A program made the translations under genes and the position numbers. This document shows positions 51,386 to 63,989 of a stretch of 64,000 nt of DNA, piece after piece (the first letter of the stretch is position 1; each line of letters starts with the position of its first letter). Origin of the DNA: Trichomonas vaginalis G3 (taxonomy: Eukaryota; Parabasalia; Trichomonadida; Trichomonadidae); NCBI RefSeq assembly GCF_026262505.1, contig NC_067205.1, positions 13,640,001-13,704,000 of the forward strand, in the 5' to 3' direction. The notes beneath the pieces are model-generated. The model saw only the letters and a list, made by a program, of their open reading frames with translations, had not been told where the DNA came from and searched no databases.

Positions 51386-53599
51386 ATGTTACTGCTCTTG
51401 TTGGTAAAATTAACCCGACAAGCTATAGAATATAATGGAATAACTACACAAGGAAGACGTCTTACAGAAAGGCCAATATTATGCTTAAAGCCACAAGAAA
51501 TTATACCTGATAAAAGTGAACAAACGTTCACCTGCAATTACGGTGACTTTGGGCCAGATAATGTTTACTTTAAAGCAAAATTCGGTACACGTGATGAAGC
51601 TTCTGATTATCAACAATTTGATCTCGATGTCCAGGCAACACCAAATGGAAATGAAAATGGATTCAATGCAAAGGTCTCAATTCCTGAGCTAGCTGAGGAG
51701 CAAAATTCAATCACATTTGCAATGATTAGTACCAATGATAACGCTATAGTCTCCAAAAGTGAAGTAACTATAAAGATTGCTCCAGCACCTAAAATTGAAG
51801 TATATGGTTCAGCACCTAAAACTGAAAAATATGGCCAAGCTAAGGCTAAATTCCAACTAGTTTATATTTGTGAAACAGATTCGATGAAAGTTCAATACAG
51901 AGAATCTGGAAGCAATAGTGAATTTCAAGATGTAATTTCAATATCTGATTGGATGGGAAGTGCTTCAAATACCGAAACCTTTAATGTTAAATTTGACGTG
52001 CAACAAATGACTAGAGTTGAATTCAAGTTTATTGACAAATTTGACAGATTTATTCTCATTGAACGTGATATTAATATACAGAATTATGTTACATTTGGTT
52101 GTTATGTTGAACCTGGTAGTGCAATTCAAGGAGATAAAGTAAACATTTTATGTAATCAACACGCTAGTAGTTATGAAGATTTACTTAATGGATATATTGA
52201 ACGCAAATTGTATTTTGTAAATTATGCGGATAACAACAATCATGTTCTCTTAGCAACTTCTCATTCTAGCAACTTGGATATGAGAGAATTTGATCTTCCA
52301 GTAATTTCTCAAAATGCTCCACTTAAAATTTTGATTCAATGTGACCAAGATCCAGCTGCTAATCAAGAAATACCACTGAAGAGTTCAATGAGACCTCCCA
52401 TTACAGTTGATTTCCAAATCACTGATCAAACAGACTCATCTGCTAATGTACATGTGACATTATCAGAAGATTTAGGTAGTGACTATCAAGAAACTCAATA
52501 TGCAATTGGACCATCTGAAACTTTAACATACAAAAAATTTTCTGATACTACCAGTTATGTAACGAAGGATTTTGTAATTAATGAACAATTCCCATCAGAT
52601 TTTACCTTGACAATCAGAGTAAAATATCTCGATGGCAAATATGCAAGCAAAACAATTACTATTGGTGATCCAATCGATCCAATCTATGAATTATCAATTG
52701 GAAAGAATCAACTCAAAGATAAAGTATACACTGCCACTAAAGAATATAAAGTTTTGCTACAATATGGATCAACTTCTGCTCAGGTTAAAGCAGAAATGGG
52801 AGGCAAGAATTAGACATTACTGAAGAATAATGTTGCCGCATTTGATTTCACCGAAGCTGGAAAATTATATCACTCCGGAAATGAAGAAGTAACAGCAATT
52901 GTCTTTGATTCATCTAAATTCGAAGCAGATGATTATATTTATCTCACTGGCAATGCAAAATTATCCTTTGGAACAGCAAGTGATTCACAATATAAACTCG
53001 ATCCTACAAAAACACTCGCCCTAGTTCTTACTACTTTTGATGGAAAAGGAGATTTAGTGAGAGGTTTAAAATACGATGAATCGTTAGATGCAGCTGAGTT
53101 TTTGAGTAAAATCGAATCGCATCAATACAAAATTGATGGAAGTGTATACGCTCCCTCGAAGAGGAAGCTTTTAAATTCTAACGCTAATTTCCAAGTAATA
53201 ACATGGAAATGCAAAGATCCAACATATAAATTTACTGTTACATATGAAATGACATCGTCTACAGATAAAGAAGCAATGATAATTAACTCACAAGTTGGCA
53301 CTCACAAATTTGCATCTGAACCTGATTCAGGAAAAACAGATCCAGGAAAAACAGATCCTAAACCAGGATCAAATCCAACTGAAACCACCAATGGTAAAGA
53401 AGATGGAAGTGATGCAAAAACAGGTGGTGGAAATGGAGGAAAGATTGCTGGAGCAGTGATTGGTGTTTTGATCGTCATTGCAATTGTCTGTGTTGTTGTT
53501 TTCTTTGTATTGAAGAAGAAGAAAGCTTCAGAAGAAAAAGATTCAAATGATGACCAAGTACATGAAGATGCATCAAGAGATGATGCAGCCAAAGTTTAA
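51386..53599 (+). pseudogene. Type I surface protein, short paralogue, one in-frame stop
   Basis: The ATG at 51386 starts a signal peptide (MLLLLLVKLTRQA); an in-frame TTG at 51353 is an unlikely start. The ectodomain consists of immunoglobulin- or cadherin-like beta units with paired Cys (LCLKPQE, FTCNYGDF), then a Pro/Gly/Lys stalk, a membrane span (GAVIGVLIVIAIVCVVVFFV) and an acidic tail beginning KKKKASEEK. A TAG at 52811-52813 replaces the Tyr codon found in the paralogue; the frame stays open on both sides with no shift. Read-through would give 737 residues. Either a fresh nonsense mutation or a secreted short form. Confidence 0.75.
53342..53562 (+). repeat. Identical 221-bp block, copy 1
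   Basis: It matches 60804-61024 base for base and covers stalk, membrane span and most of the tail. Confidence 0.85.
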
Positions 53600-56500
53600 A
53601 ATATTAAAAAAATTTAAACTCAATAACGAAATAAAAAAAATTATTAATCTAACTTTTGACATCTGATTTTTAAATATACTGTGAGAATCTAATGAATGGT
53701 ATTTTACATTGGTATGTTTCAATAATTTTGAACTTCAATCTTTGCAATTTTTCTAAAAACTCCTTAATGAAATGAAGCAGATTGATACCTTATCATTTAT
53801 GCTTATCAAGGTTTTATGAATTTCCTAAATCAAAATTAAAAGGTGGCGAAGGTACGACAAAGCCGTCCGAGGCACGACAAAAATGTTGAAAGATGAATGA
53901 TATGCTGTCTAAAATGAAAGAAATTATTATTCCTTTATATGAGAACATCAATGGTTGAACAATAAAGCCGTAAGAAATGCACTCGAATTTACTTTTTCAT
54001 TTCACATTTTTTGTTGCATGGAGTTCGAGTCATCTATAAATCATCTGAGCAAAGTCATATCACACGAATGCTTTATTTGGAAGATTAATATTATGTCCTA
54101 TCAGAAAGTCCTTTTCGAACCAAACATTTCCAGATCTTGTCAAAAGATTTCAATATCATGTTGGGTCAAAAAGATGATCTTTATGATATTGCTCAATATA
54201 AGCTTTAATTTTTCAGACACTTATTTCTTGAGGTGAATTTTTCAAATTTGTAAATTTTTGTTCAATTGCAGCATACACCAGAAAAATGTCCACATTAACA
54301 ATATTATTCAGATATCTGATAGTTAAAGCATGCCAATTTACTGATAAATCCAGAATTTGATAAATGATACCATATATTCTCATTTTATAGCTTGCAAAAC
54401 ATACCCATTGTTAACTATGTTATAACGTATTATTAAGAACTTTGTAAATACCATATTTTCAAATTCAGATTTGATTTTTTTTTATCTTAGTCTGAAATAC
54501 AATCAAATGCTCAGTCTTATTTTGATTTAAACACCTTTAAGTTTTGCTTTACTCATATATTTTAGAGAAATCTATAAATAATTACATCATACAAAACGAA
54601 TTTCATATCAATATAGCTTTTTCTAATATAAACATACTCCAATAATATTATATATTGTTAGCAATAACTTACTGATACTTCAATATTATTATTCAAATTC
54701 TAAAATGATTGAAGTGATTTCAAGCCTTAATGGTCTTTCAACAGTTTAATCTCTTATATATGAGTTTTTCCGTTATATTCATTGATAATTCACAAGTTTC
54801 AAAATTGTTACTATTGACTAAATCGAAAAACAAAAATTGAATGAAAAAAAATCGATGCATAACTAGCCCCCTTGCCTATTTTCAACATTATTTTTGCCTT
54901 TAATTGTTTTCATTTATTTGGAGAATTTTAATATTAAAATGGAAATTTTATCAGTACATATAGTGATGTATATTTCCACTCATACTGTTTCTTTTGAACT
55001 CTAATTTGTTATACCTTCAATTTCATATCTCCATCAAATCAACTTCATAAGATTATACCTTCAAATACAATGATTACCTTCTATTTATTATATCTAATAT
55101 ACAAAATATTAATTAGAATGAAGTGATTAGATCATGATCTCAAAATGCTAAGTTAGGATTTCTATTTCAACATAATTAATGGCTCCAACTACATGCGTTC
55201 ATTACCATTATATAACAGCTAAGGATTCGATTTGCAAAATTTTGAGCTGAAATTATTTCACAATTTAAATAGTATACTTATTGTTCATGATATTAACATT
55301 TTCAAAAATTAGTATATCTCAATTATTTCAATAATCTCTTTGTCTAATACCGTATAATATGAACTCAATTTCCAAACTTTTTCTCTCTCATTGTTTTTTT
55401 GGACATTGCATATGTATTGTGATAATTTAAGGATATCTCTCCGTCGACCCTCTAAAATAGGAAAGAAATTATTCATTTTCGAATATTATTGTGTTGCCAT
55501 TCTACAAATGATATTTCTAAATAACTTTGTCATATTTTTTATCAAACTTTGGTTAAAATATGATTCATCAAATTCAAATAAAATATTGTTTATATATAGG
55601 GATTTCTTTAACTAATTCTGTATATACATATAATAACATCTAAATTACACTGTGAATATGGATAAAGTTTAAGAACAATTAAATCAAATTCTCGACACAA
55701 GTGTTGACAAGTAAAATTTTTATTAATACATTCAATTATGGTGAATAATTAGAGCTCTCTAATTTCGAAAATAAATAAATTAGGAAAATTTCATGGGATT
55801 CGGAATTGATATGCTAGCTTCGGCAAATATCTTGATATTGTTAACTTAAATGAAGATAAATTTATTGGAAGATGAATGTCCGAATTCAAATAAATCAAAT
55901 CAGATCCACTAATTGATAGATCTATTGGAATTCTTTGTAATATCTTTCTGTTAATAAATATATTATTTATTAAAGCCTCTAAATTTAAATATTTTATTTT
56001 AAAACTGTTCGACACCACACCAGGGCCAAAGTCGAGATATGAGTTGATTGAAAATCAAAAATTGAAATGCTTTCATATTTCTCATGCTCTATCTATTTTT
56101 ATGAGTAACTCCAACTTAAAAACCAAAAATCTATAAACATGTTAGAAATCTCCAATATATCAAAAGTAGATGATTATGTTTAACTAAATAATCTTAATAA
56201 ATTTATACATCATTACCTGTACAATACATCATCAATATCATCTATTCTCTAAATATCTATACGAGCTCAATAAATGTACCAATGTAACACCGAATTTTCA
56301 ATGAAAGAAAATGCAGGGAGAGGGGGTAGCACCTCAGAGTTATACCACACTTCGTCAAATTGTGAATGTTATTTCAGAATTTTGAGTCATATATATCAAA
56401 AAAAAATTTTGTTCTATGAGTTTCTCTCAAATTGATGTCAAAATTAGTGCTTACATAGTGAATATGCACGCATTTTGTCTGATATGCAATTACCATTCTT

Positions 56501-57015
56501 AGCAATTCATGATGAGGGGAAAAAATGCCATTTTGGAAAAACCTACAATTGTAAGTGGAGCTATATTTTGCTCCACTATGCCACGTATACTTGTAATAAT
56601 CATATATTGTATGAAAAATGATAGTTAAAAATTGACTCGAATAAATGGTGGAAGCGACAAATTTGTGACGGACTCGTAAAAATGTATGAAATCAAAGTTT
56701 GAAATGCAAAAATATACACAAAAATGAGTTCTTTTTGATATGTTGGTGAGAATTTCAAAAAAGGAAAACAAAAACGTGTAACAGAATTTTTATTATTATC
56801 AAATTATTTCATACAATATAAAGGATGAATTTCGTTTAAAAAATAAATTAAACTCGTAATATTAAAATTATATATATTTGCATTCAAATTTGAAATGGGG
56901 TCATTTCAAATTTAGAAGGCAAACGTATAACATTATATTTGTATTAAATGCTTTTGAAAGCAATTGAATGTTATTGAATATTATTGAATAATATTGAATA
57001 TTATTGAATTTAAAA
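53600..57015. other. Long intergenic region
   Basis: 3.4 kb without a credible gene. A short direct repeat (GGTACGACAAA / GGCACGACAAA) lies near 53850-53880. Open frames of 74-93 codons show no protein character. It may contain decayed elements I cannot identify. Confidence 0.45.
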
Positions 57016-57021
57016 TCATTT
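57016..57021 (+). promoter_or_regulatory. Initiator (Inr) of the long surface-protein gene
   Basis: TCATTT two bases before the double ATG at 57024/57027; it decides the start against the upstream in-frame TTG at 56994. Confidence 0.6.
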
Positions 57022-57023
57022 TG

Positions 57024-60000
57024 ATGATGTTGGTGCTTTATTTAGCAACATTAACTCATGAAATAAATTGCGAAAGTGTAAACACAATGCTTGAATTTCA
57101 TGTGCCAATATCATTAACATGCACAGAAATAACAGAACAATCCTATTCTGTCTCATTGAGTTATGGATCTGGATATGGATATAATAATTATATTTATAAT
57201 GCCACTATTTCGGATTCAAACACTTTAACTTTCATAGTTACGGATGAAAAACCATTTACATATCTAAAAGTAAAAGATCCTAATAATAGATATTATGCAG
57301 TATCATCTGTTGTCTTTAAGTCAAATCCTGCCATAGAAAAATTTGAATATCCTAGCAGTAGAGAATATTATGCTGGAAGATGGAACGAAATTCAAATTAA
57401 CACAATATTTGATCAACATTATTATGGAAAAGGAGAAAATAGTTACAGTATTGCAATTTCTCAAGATCCAAATGAAACTGAGGATATATTTCAAGAAAAC
57501 TCACTTTTATACACTTTTAGAAGTAATGAAATGTATTTTTACATTCCAATCAACATTCAGGAAGGAAATTATTACATCATCCTTCAGTTTCTATATAAAG
57601 ATATAAATGAAGTTACCAAAAAATCAAATTTATATAAATCAAGAGATTCAATCTTAGTAAAGCAATCGATTAGTAATAATCAATTATCTGTGGAATTACA
57701 ACAAGATTCACGAGTATTGAGTAGAAGAACAACTACATTTTTACAATATGAAGCTTATCCAGCAGTGCCTTTTGCTAAAATTATGTATAAAGCGGGTGAA
57801 TTCTCAACGGATCTATCATTGTATTCTGAATTTGCGGAGATTGTTTCTATTAATGAAGCTGATAACTATATATATGGTCCAGTTGTAAAGCCTGACATTT
57901 TACATAAGATTACATTTGTATTGATTGATACTAAGAATCTTCAAATTTTGAATCAGACAGAAATCGATAATCTAACTATTCTTCCGGAATTTGAAATTGA
58001 AAGTTATACAATTGATAATCCAAAGGATCCATATGGTTATTACTTTTTGCAACCAAAAGATGTTATGACCGGAACAATTACATTCAAATATCAAACTATT
58101 AAAGAATATATTGAATTTTATAAAAGGGATATTAAAGGCACATTAACTGAAATCCCGGGTGAAAGCCAAAAATTCAAGTTCTCTATTAACGTAGAAGTAT
58201 CTTACGGTTCATTTCAACGATTCTTTTTAACTTTTGATCAGAAATCTGATCGGGCTGAAATCGAAATTATGCTTAGATACATGGAAATGAATATCAATAT
58301 TAATCACTACTTGCCAGTATCAGGTATTATTGGTGGAGACATATATATTCATTCAAACCTCAATAGACTGCATGAAGTGAAAACAGTTGCAAAATTTGGT
58401 GAATATGATTCAACAATTTCATCATATAATTTTGAAATTGACTCAAGAGAAGGTAAAAACGAAATTTCATTTGATTTTGGAAATAAGATCACATACAATA
58501 CAGATGAACCATTTCCAACAAAACTAACATTTGTTTTAATTGTTAATGATGTCATTGCAGTTCATAAAACAGCCGATTTTTTAATTTTGACACCTCCAAA
58601 TATTGAATCAATTACGGACTCAAGCACTACACATGAATACACAACGAATTCTAGAATGGTATTGAATATTAAGAGAATAAAGGCAGTTGCAATGGAAGAT
58701 TCAACAATAAAATTCCAATTCGTTAATCAAGATACTAATATAATGTCAAATCCTACAATTACTGATACCAATAAACCAATAAAAGTCCCCAGCACTGAAA
58801 ATAATTTCACAATTTTGATCCCAATTGCAAACAATATTGAACTTGGGCAGAAGAATTTATTAGTTAAAATAGTAGATCCAACTGGTCAAGAATCATCACT
58901 CTTCACAATTCCTGTAACAATCACACAAGGAAGACAAGTTACAGAAAGTTCAATATCATGCCGTAAGACACAAGATATGATACCTGATAACAGTGAACAA
59001 ATGTTCAAATGCAATATCGATAACATTGAATCAAATCCTGTTTACTATAAAGCAAAAATCGGTACATATGTTTCAAGTTCAAGTTATTCACAATTTAATA
59101 TCGATATTCGTATAGAACCAATTGGAAATGAAAACGAATTCAATGTTTATGTCAAAATTCCTGAGCAAAAAGAGGAGAAAACATCAATTTCATTTGCAAT
59201 GATTACTTCCAATGATAACACGGTCATCAAATACTCCGATATAACTGATATAAAGATTGCATCGGCACCTAAAATAAAAATTCCTTCAAATTATCCATAT
59301 TTTGAAAAAAATTCATTAGCACAATTTGAATTCTACTTGGATTATATTTGTGACTACCAATCAATGAAAGTCCAATATAATGATCGTGCAATTAATAGTG
59401 AATTTCAAGATGTAATTTCAATATCTCCATTAAAACAAATCAATAGATATGGTGATACTTATAATGCATTTACCGTAACAGTTAATGTGCAACAATTGTA
59501 AAATATCCAATTCAAGTTTATTGACAAATTTGGAAGATTTATAATTAAAGAGCCATCATATTTACTTAAAGAATATTCTGACTATCGATGTGAAACTAAT
59601 CAATATAGGACATTGCAAGGAGAATTGGTAAATATTGAATGTTCACCAACAAATTCAAATTATGATTCGTATGTAGAACGCGAATTTTATTTTGTAGATT
59701 ATTCTGATGGCAACAAGTACAAACTAATGAACATTTCTTCAGGGAAAAAAGTCGAATTTTCTCTTACTCTTCTAATAATTTCTGAAGAAGCCGATTTTAT
59801 AATTTATATTAAATGTGTCAATGATTCAGATTTCAATCAAAGTGTTGTAATGGAAAGAGCTTTAGATATACCCCTTCAAATTGATTTTGAAATTACTGCA
59901 ATATCTAATACTTCTTTCACTGTAAATGTGAAGGCGTCAAAAGATTTCGATACTGGCTATTATACTTATTATGCAATTGGGCCAATAGAAAATAGTCAAT

Positions 60001-61061
60001 TCGAATCAGTGACTGATTCTTATTTAAGTTATACAGATAAAGAATTCAAAATTTACGCAGATTTACAACCTTCGGAATTTAATTTGACAATCAAAGTAAA
60101 ATAGTTAGGTAACAGAATTGCAATCAAAACAAAAGTTATCAATTATTATATTCCAATCATTAAATTATATTATAAAAAATATCAACTCAAAGATGCTATA
60201 TACAAAATAACTAAAGGGCATAAAGTTTTGCTACAGCCTGGGTCAAGTTCTGTTCAGGTTAAAGCAGAAATGGGAGACAAGAATTATACATTACTGAAGA
60301 AAAATGTTGCCGCATTTGATTTCACCGAAGATGGAAAATTATATTGCACCGGAAATGAAGAAATAACAGCAATTATCTTTGATTTATCTGAATTCAAAGC
60401 AGATGATTATTTGTACATTACTGGTAATGCAAATTTAACTATTGGAACAACAAGTGATTCACAATATAAATTAGATCCTACAAAATCACTTGTACTTGTT
60501 GCCACTACTTTTGATGGAAATGGAGAATTTAGTAGTTTTTCATATAGTGATTATAATCCTTATAAACTAAGTATTAAATATTATAATATTGATGGTGATA
60601 CTGTATATTCGAGGAAATCTTTATCTTTTTACAGAAATTTCAGAATTATTACATTCAAATGTGAAGATTCAACATATGAATTTAATCGGAATTTCCAAAC
60701 TCAATCATCTTCAGATAAAGAAACAATGATAATTAACTCAAAAGTTGGCACTCATAAATTTGCATCTGAACCTGATAATTCAAATCCAGCACCAAATCCA
60801 AATCCAGGAAAAACAGATCCTAAACCAGGATCAAATCCAACTGAAACCACCAATGGTAAAGAAGATGGAAGTGATGCAAAAACAGGTGGTGGAAATGGAG
60901 GAAAGATTGCTGGAGCAGTGATTGGTGTTTTGATCGTCATTGCAATTGTCTGTGTTGTTGTTTTCTTTGTATTGAAGAAGAAGAAAGCTTCAGAAGAAAA
61001 AGATTCAAATGATGACCAAGTACACGAAGATGCATCAATGGATGATGCAGTTGGAGTTTAA
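57024..61061 (+). pseudogene. Type I surface protein, long paralogue, two in-frame stops
   Basis: It begins with a signal peptide (MMLVLYLATLTHEINC). About 600 residues of beta-rich repeats absent from the short paralogue come next, then the region shared with it from TQGRQVTESSISC onward, the stalk, membrane span and acidic tail. TAA at 59499-59501 and TAG at 60102-60104 interrupt one continuous frame with no frameshift; the short paralogue has sense codons at both places. The tail DNA is nearly identical in the two genes. Probably a recently silenced adhesin-type gene. No named family recognised. Confidence 0.75.
60804..61024 (+). repeat. Identical 221-bp block, copy 2
   Basis: Partner of 53342-53562. 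Confidence 0.85.
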
Positions 61062-61559
61062 AAAAAAATTTAAACTCAATATCGAATTAAAAAAAATTTT
61101 TTTATTAATCTAAGTATTGACATCTATTTTTATTACTCTTTGAATGAAGATAAGTAAAATTGAGACGGTGTATTAGATAATTTTTGAGATGGAAATTTAT
61201 ATATATATAAATCTTTTAATAACTTTGGATTTCAATTTTTGCATTTTTCATGAAAACTAATAATTGAATTAAGCAGGATGATGTCTTATCAAATGTTTTC
61301 ATCAAGTACTCAATATTGATTGCGCGGTTATGATTAATCAAAATGAGTAACTCCTCAGCCTAGACTATTAAGAGAACAACAATTAGTTGAGTATTCAGAT
61401 TCAATGTTTTGAAATAACATAATTTGATTCGAAAATGGTTAAAATATTAGAAATCTTTTACTATTTTGATAAGATTAATAAAATGGGAATTTCTCGCATA
61501 TGTTCGTACATGAGCAAATACTATACCTTTTGCGAATAAAGAATTTTTTCATAAAAAAA

Positions 61560-61680
61560 TTTTTTTAGGAATTAGCATATCGGCGTTTTGCGACATTGCC
61601 AAACGCCAGATTTTAACCCGACATATGAGCATAAGCTCGTATATTGGAATAAACTCGACTTATTCCATATTAAAGTTATT
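61560..61680. repeat. Cluster of small hairpins
   Basis: GGCGTTT/AAACGCC, GAGCATAAGCTC and GGAATAA/TTATTCC foldbacks follow one another between about 61584 and 61668, in the style of the arrays at 6.4-10 kb. Confidence 0.5.
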
Positions 61681-61688
61681 ATAATAAT

Positions 61689-61742
61689 AAGGCACTTAAT
61701 GTGCAAATCTAATTGAATTAGAAAATGCACATTAAGTGCCTT
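61689..61742. repeat. 54-bp palindrome
   Basis: 17-base arms 61689-61705 and 61726-61742 are exact inverted copies, and TCTAATT/AATTAGA pair inside the loop, so almost the whole unit folds back. Confidence 0.9.
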
Positions 61743-62205
61743 TTATTGGAATATGTAATACCACATATGGAATACTGAAATCCGAGCATCAATTAGGAAT
61801 GAACTAGTGCAAATTTTAGAAATACAGTATTATGTTAAATTCAGGATAAAAATTGTTAGAAATTTATATTTACAAATGAGTAAATAAGTATTTTGTAAAG
61901 TTTTCGTTTGATTTTCAAGCTTGTTGGAGAAAAATAATGAAAATAATTATTTATTTAAGCAATTTACACTAAAACTTTTTATGGAAATTGCAGTTCTAGC
62001 AATGTCTTAGAATTTAGTTGTCATTTAAAGTGTGAAATGCATTGATTTGCTAGTGAATGTAAATCGGGAATACAAAATTAATATAAATGAACGAAAAATC
62101 TTCTAAGAACATCCTAAAATCAATCACCTTTTGAGTGGCTTTCATAATATATCTAGATGATAAACCAGAAATTGAACCCGCATATGGGTCCCATTAGGAT
62201 AAATT

Positions 62206-62229
62206 GTAAACTATTCAAAAATAGTTTAC
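62206..62229. repeat. Hairpin beyond the 3' end of the deubiquitinase gene
   Basis: GTAAACTAT and ATAGTTTAC are exact arms around a 6-base loop, about 80 bases past the stop of the minus-strand gene. It may help end transcription. Confidence 0.5.
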
Positions 62230-62307
62230 AAAATTAATTTAGGTAATAATAAAATTTTTAATTGAGATAAATTAAAAAAAATCTTAGGAGAATGTTATGG
62301 ATTTTCT

Positions 62308-63366
62308 TCATTGAACCATTCGATAAATGAGCATCTTTGCGAGCCATTTGTGTTCGAGAGTCTTGTACCATAAAAGTGGCATCTCAGCAGTTGAGCATCC
62401 CTTCAATGCATTGATATCTGTTGATGGAACAGAGTATGCGACTTCATCATTGATCATGATCCAATATGCACTTTTTTGCAAAAAGACCACGTAATGAAAA
62501 TTGCAATAGGCAACAATTGCAATCAATTGATATCTTTGCCTTTCGACTGTTGGGAGTGTCAACTTTTTCGGGAAGTCAAAGATGACTTGATGAATCGAAT
62601 CATTCTGCCACTCTCTCTGAATGTCGAAAGTCAAGAATTGTGGCCATGATGTGTTCCTTGTAGTTGACAAATGATATTGAATGGCATGATCGAGATCTGG
62701 TTCTCTAATTCTGGTGTGAATCGAGTAGCAATTTGTTTGTTCGTTGGCACTATCACGGTAAGTGATTCGGAAGAGTTGACCGATTCCTGGTATTTGCTCT
62801 GCGAGATCTGTGATCAATCTTGTCATCGTGTCATCACAATCTTGTGCCTCATATGTTGAGTTACCAAGTAATGTGGCAAGTTCATGGGGAACGAAGACTA
62901 ATCCTTTGGACTTCAATGAATTCAAATTTGTAAAGATACTTGACATCTCTGTTACGATGGGAGAGGACTGATTGGCAACCTTCAAAACTTCTGTTCTCAC
63001 TTCGGATATGTAGAACAGAACCTGTAAACATACGTTCAAATGACACGTATTTCCCATATTATGAAGACCAACAATACCACCTTTAATTGGGTAAAGGTAG
63101 TTCGCCTCTTGTGATGACTGTATGATATCGACAGCTTGATGAGCGACAGCAATGATGTTCCGCTTTGATGGTTTCATGGAGGGTGCAACAACAGCAGCGA
63201 CGGTATCGCTTGAAGGAAGAACCTTTGTTGGTGTAAAATCTTCGAAAAGGAGTAACTCTTCATTATCATTCAGGGGTGATCCATCAATGTTATAATTTGT
63301 CAAACTGACTAAACCTGATATGATCAGAGGAAGTGATGTGTGCTCACCTCGAAAACCATTTTTCAT
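62308..63366 (-). CDS. C19-type ubiquitin hydrolase, 352 aa
   Basis: A compact USP-family cysteine peptidase. The Cys box GLHNMGNTCHLNVCLQVLFY places the nucleophile at C108, and the His box near the C-terminus reads NFHYVVFLQKSAYWIMINDE with the His and an Asn/Asp candidate. It should cleave ubiquitin or a ubiquitin-like tag. About 95 residues before the Cys box are unrelated to known USP parts. The ATG overlaps the stop of the transposase frame by ATGA. The DNA is visibly less AT-rich than the rest of the window. T. vaginalis has very many C19 genes; this position suggests some travel with transposons. Confidence 0.75.
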   Translation of the reverse strand: MKNGFRGEHTSLPLIISGLVSLTNYNIDGSPLNDNEELLLFEDFTPTKVLPSSDTVAAVVAPSMKPSKRNIIAVAHQAVDIIQSSQEANYLYPIKGGIVGLHNMGNTCHLNVCLQVLFYISEVRTEVLKVANQSSPIVTEMSSIFTNLNSLKSKGLVFVPHELATLLGNSTYEAQDCDDTMTRLITDLAEQIPGIGQLFRITYRDSANEQTNCYSIHTRIREPDLDHAIQYHLSTTRNTSWPQFLTFDIQREWQNDSIHQVIFDFPKKLTLPTVERQRYQLIAIVAYCNFHYVVFLQKSAYWIMINDEVAYSVPSTDINALKGCSTAEMPLLWYKTLEHKWLAKMLIYRMVQ

Positions 63367-63989
63367 GCAGGATATTGGTAATCATCAAATCCTCGCTTTA
63401 CTGTCAAAAAATCCGAGACTTTTGACAAATCGAAAATCTTCTTGTCATGGACTGCAGCCATAAACTCAACGATTTGATGTATGGCTTTTCCATCTGGTGA
63501 CACGAGGACTTGGAGCTTAATACCAATGCAGTGGTTTTTTTCATCCCAACTATAAAGCCTCTCTTCCTTTACCGAAGGAATGTTGAAAGGAATTGTAGTG
63601 CTGTCTACAGCTGCAACAGCATCAGGGAAGTTTGTAAATTTGTTCTTCATTGAAGTCAACGGTGGACAGTGATTGGGAAGAAAATAGCTCGCAAAGATTG
63701 GAAATGCAACATTGGTAGTTCTTGTAACTAATTTGGAATAGCATGACTGGGAAATATGTAGCAACGGACATAATGCTGAATAGGGCAAGTATGTGCAGTA
63801 ATATGTGAGCGTGAGGAAGAGAGACTCGATTGTTGAAAATTTGACCTTCCTTCCTCTTCTGGCCCTTCCACAGTTGGATTCAATAATGTCAGCGAGGTAT
63901 TCCAACTGTTCATATGTGAAGTTGCACAATGATCGGAGCTGGAGCTTTGGATGCATCCTGATGAATATTGAAATCGAGAACCTGGGCAT
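63363..63989 (-). pseudogene. DDE transposase, N-terminal part only
   Basis: A 208-residue open frame with a helix-turn-helix-like N-terminal half and the start of a DDE_Tnp_4/IS5-Harbinger-type core: AVAAVDSTTIPF (first Asp) and IGIKLQVLVSPDGK, then HDKKIFD. The later LGDxGY and Glu segments are absent; the frame ends and the deubiquitinase gene begins. The ATG at 63989 is only 11 bases from the window edge and the frame stays open upstream, so the true start may be outside. Codon use and base composition match the deubiquitinase, suggesting the two came together. Confidence 0.7.

Noticed and set aside
53955-54236. 93-codon open frame
   Set aside because: No initiator, no family similarity, composition of non-coding DNA.
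55391-56018. Open frames of 74-75 codons on both strands
   Set aside because: Chance frames in AT-rich spacer.
57024-61061. Reassigned stop codons (alternative genetic code)
   Set aside because: The cyclase, PFK and kinase genes use TAA/TAG normally as ends and never internally, so reassignment is unlikely.
62671-62859. Plus-strand open frame opposite the deubiquitinase
   Set aside because: Shadow of the minus-strand gene.
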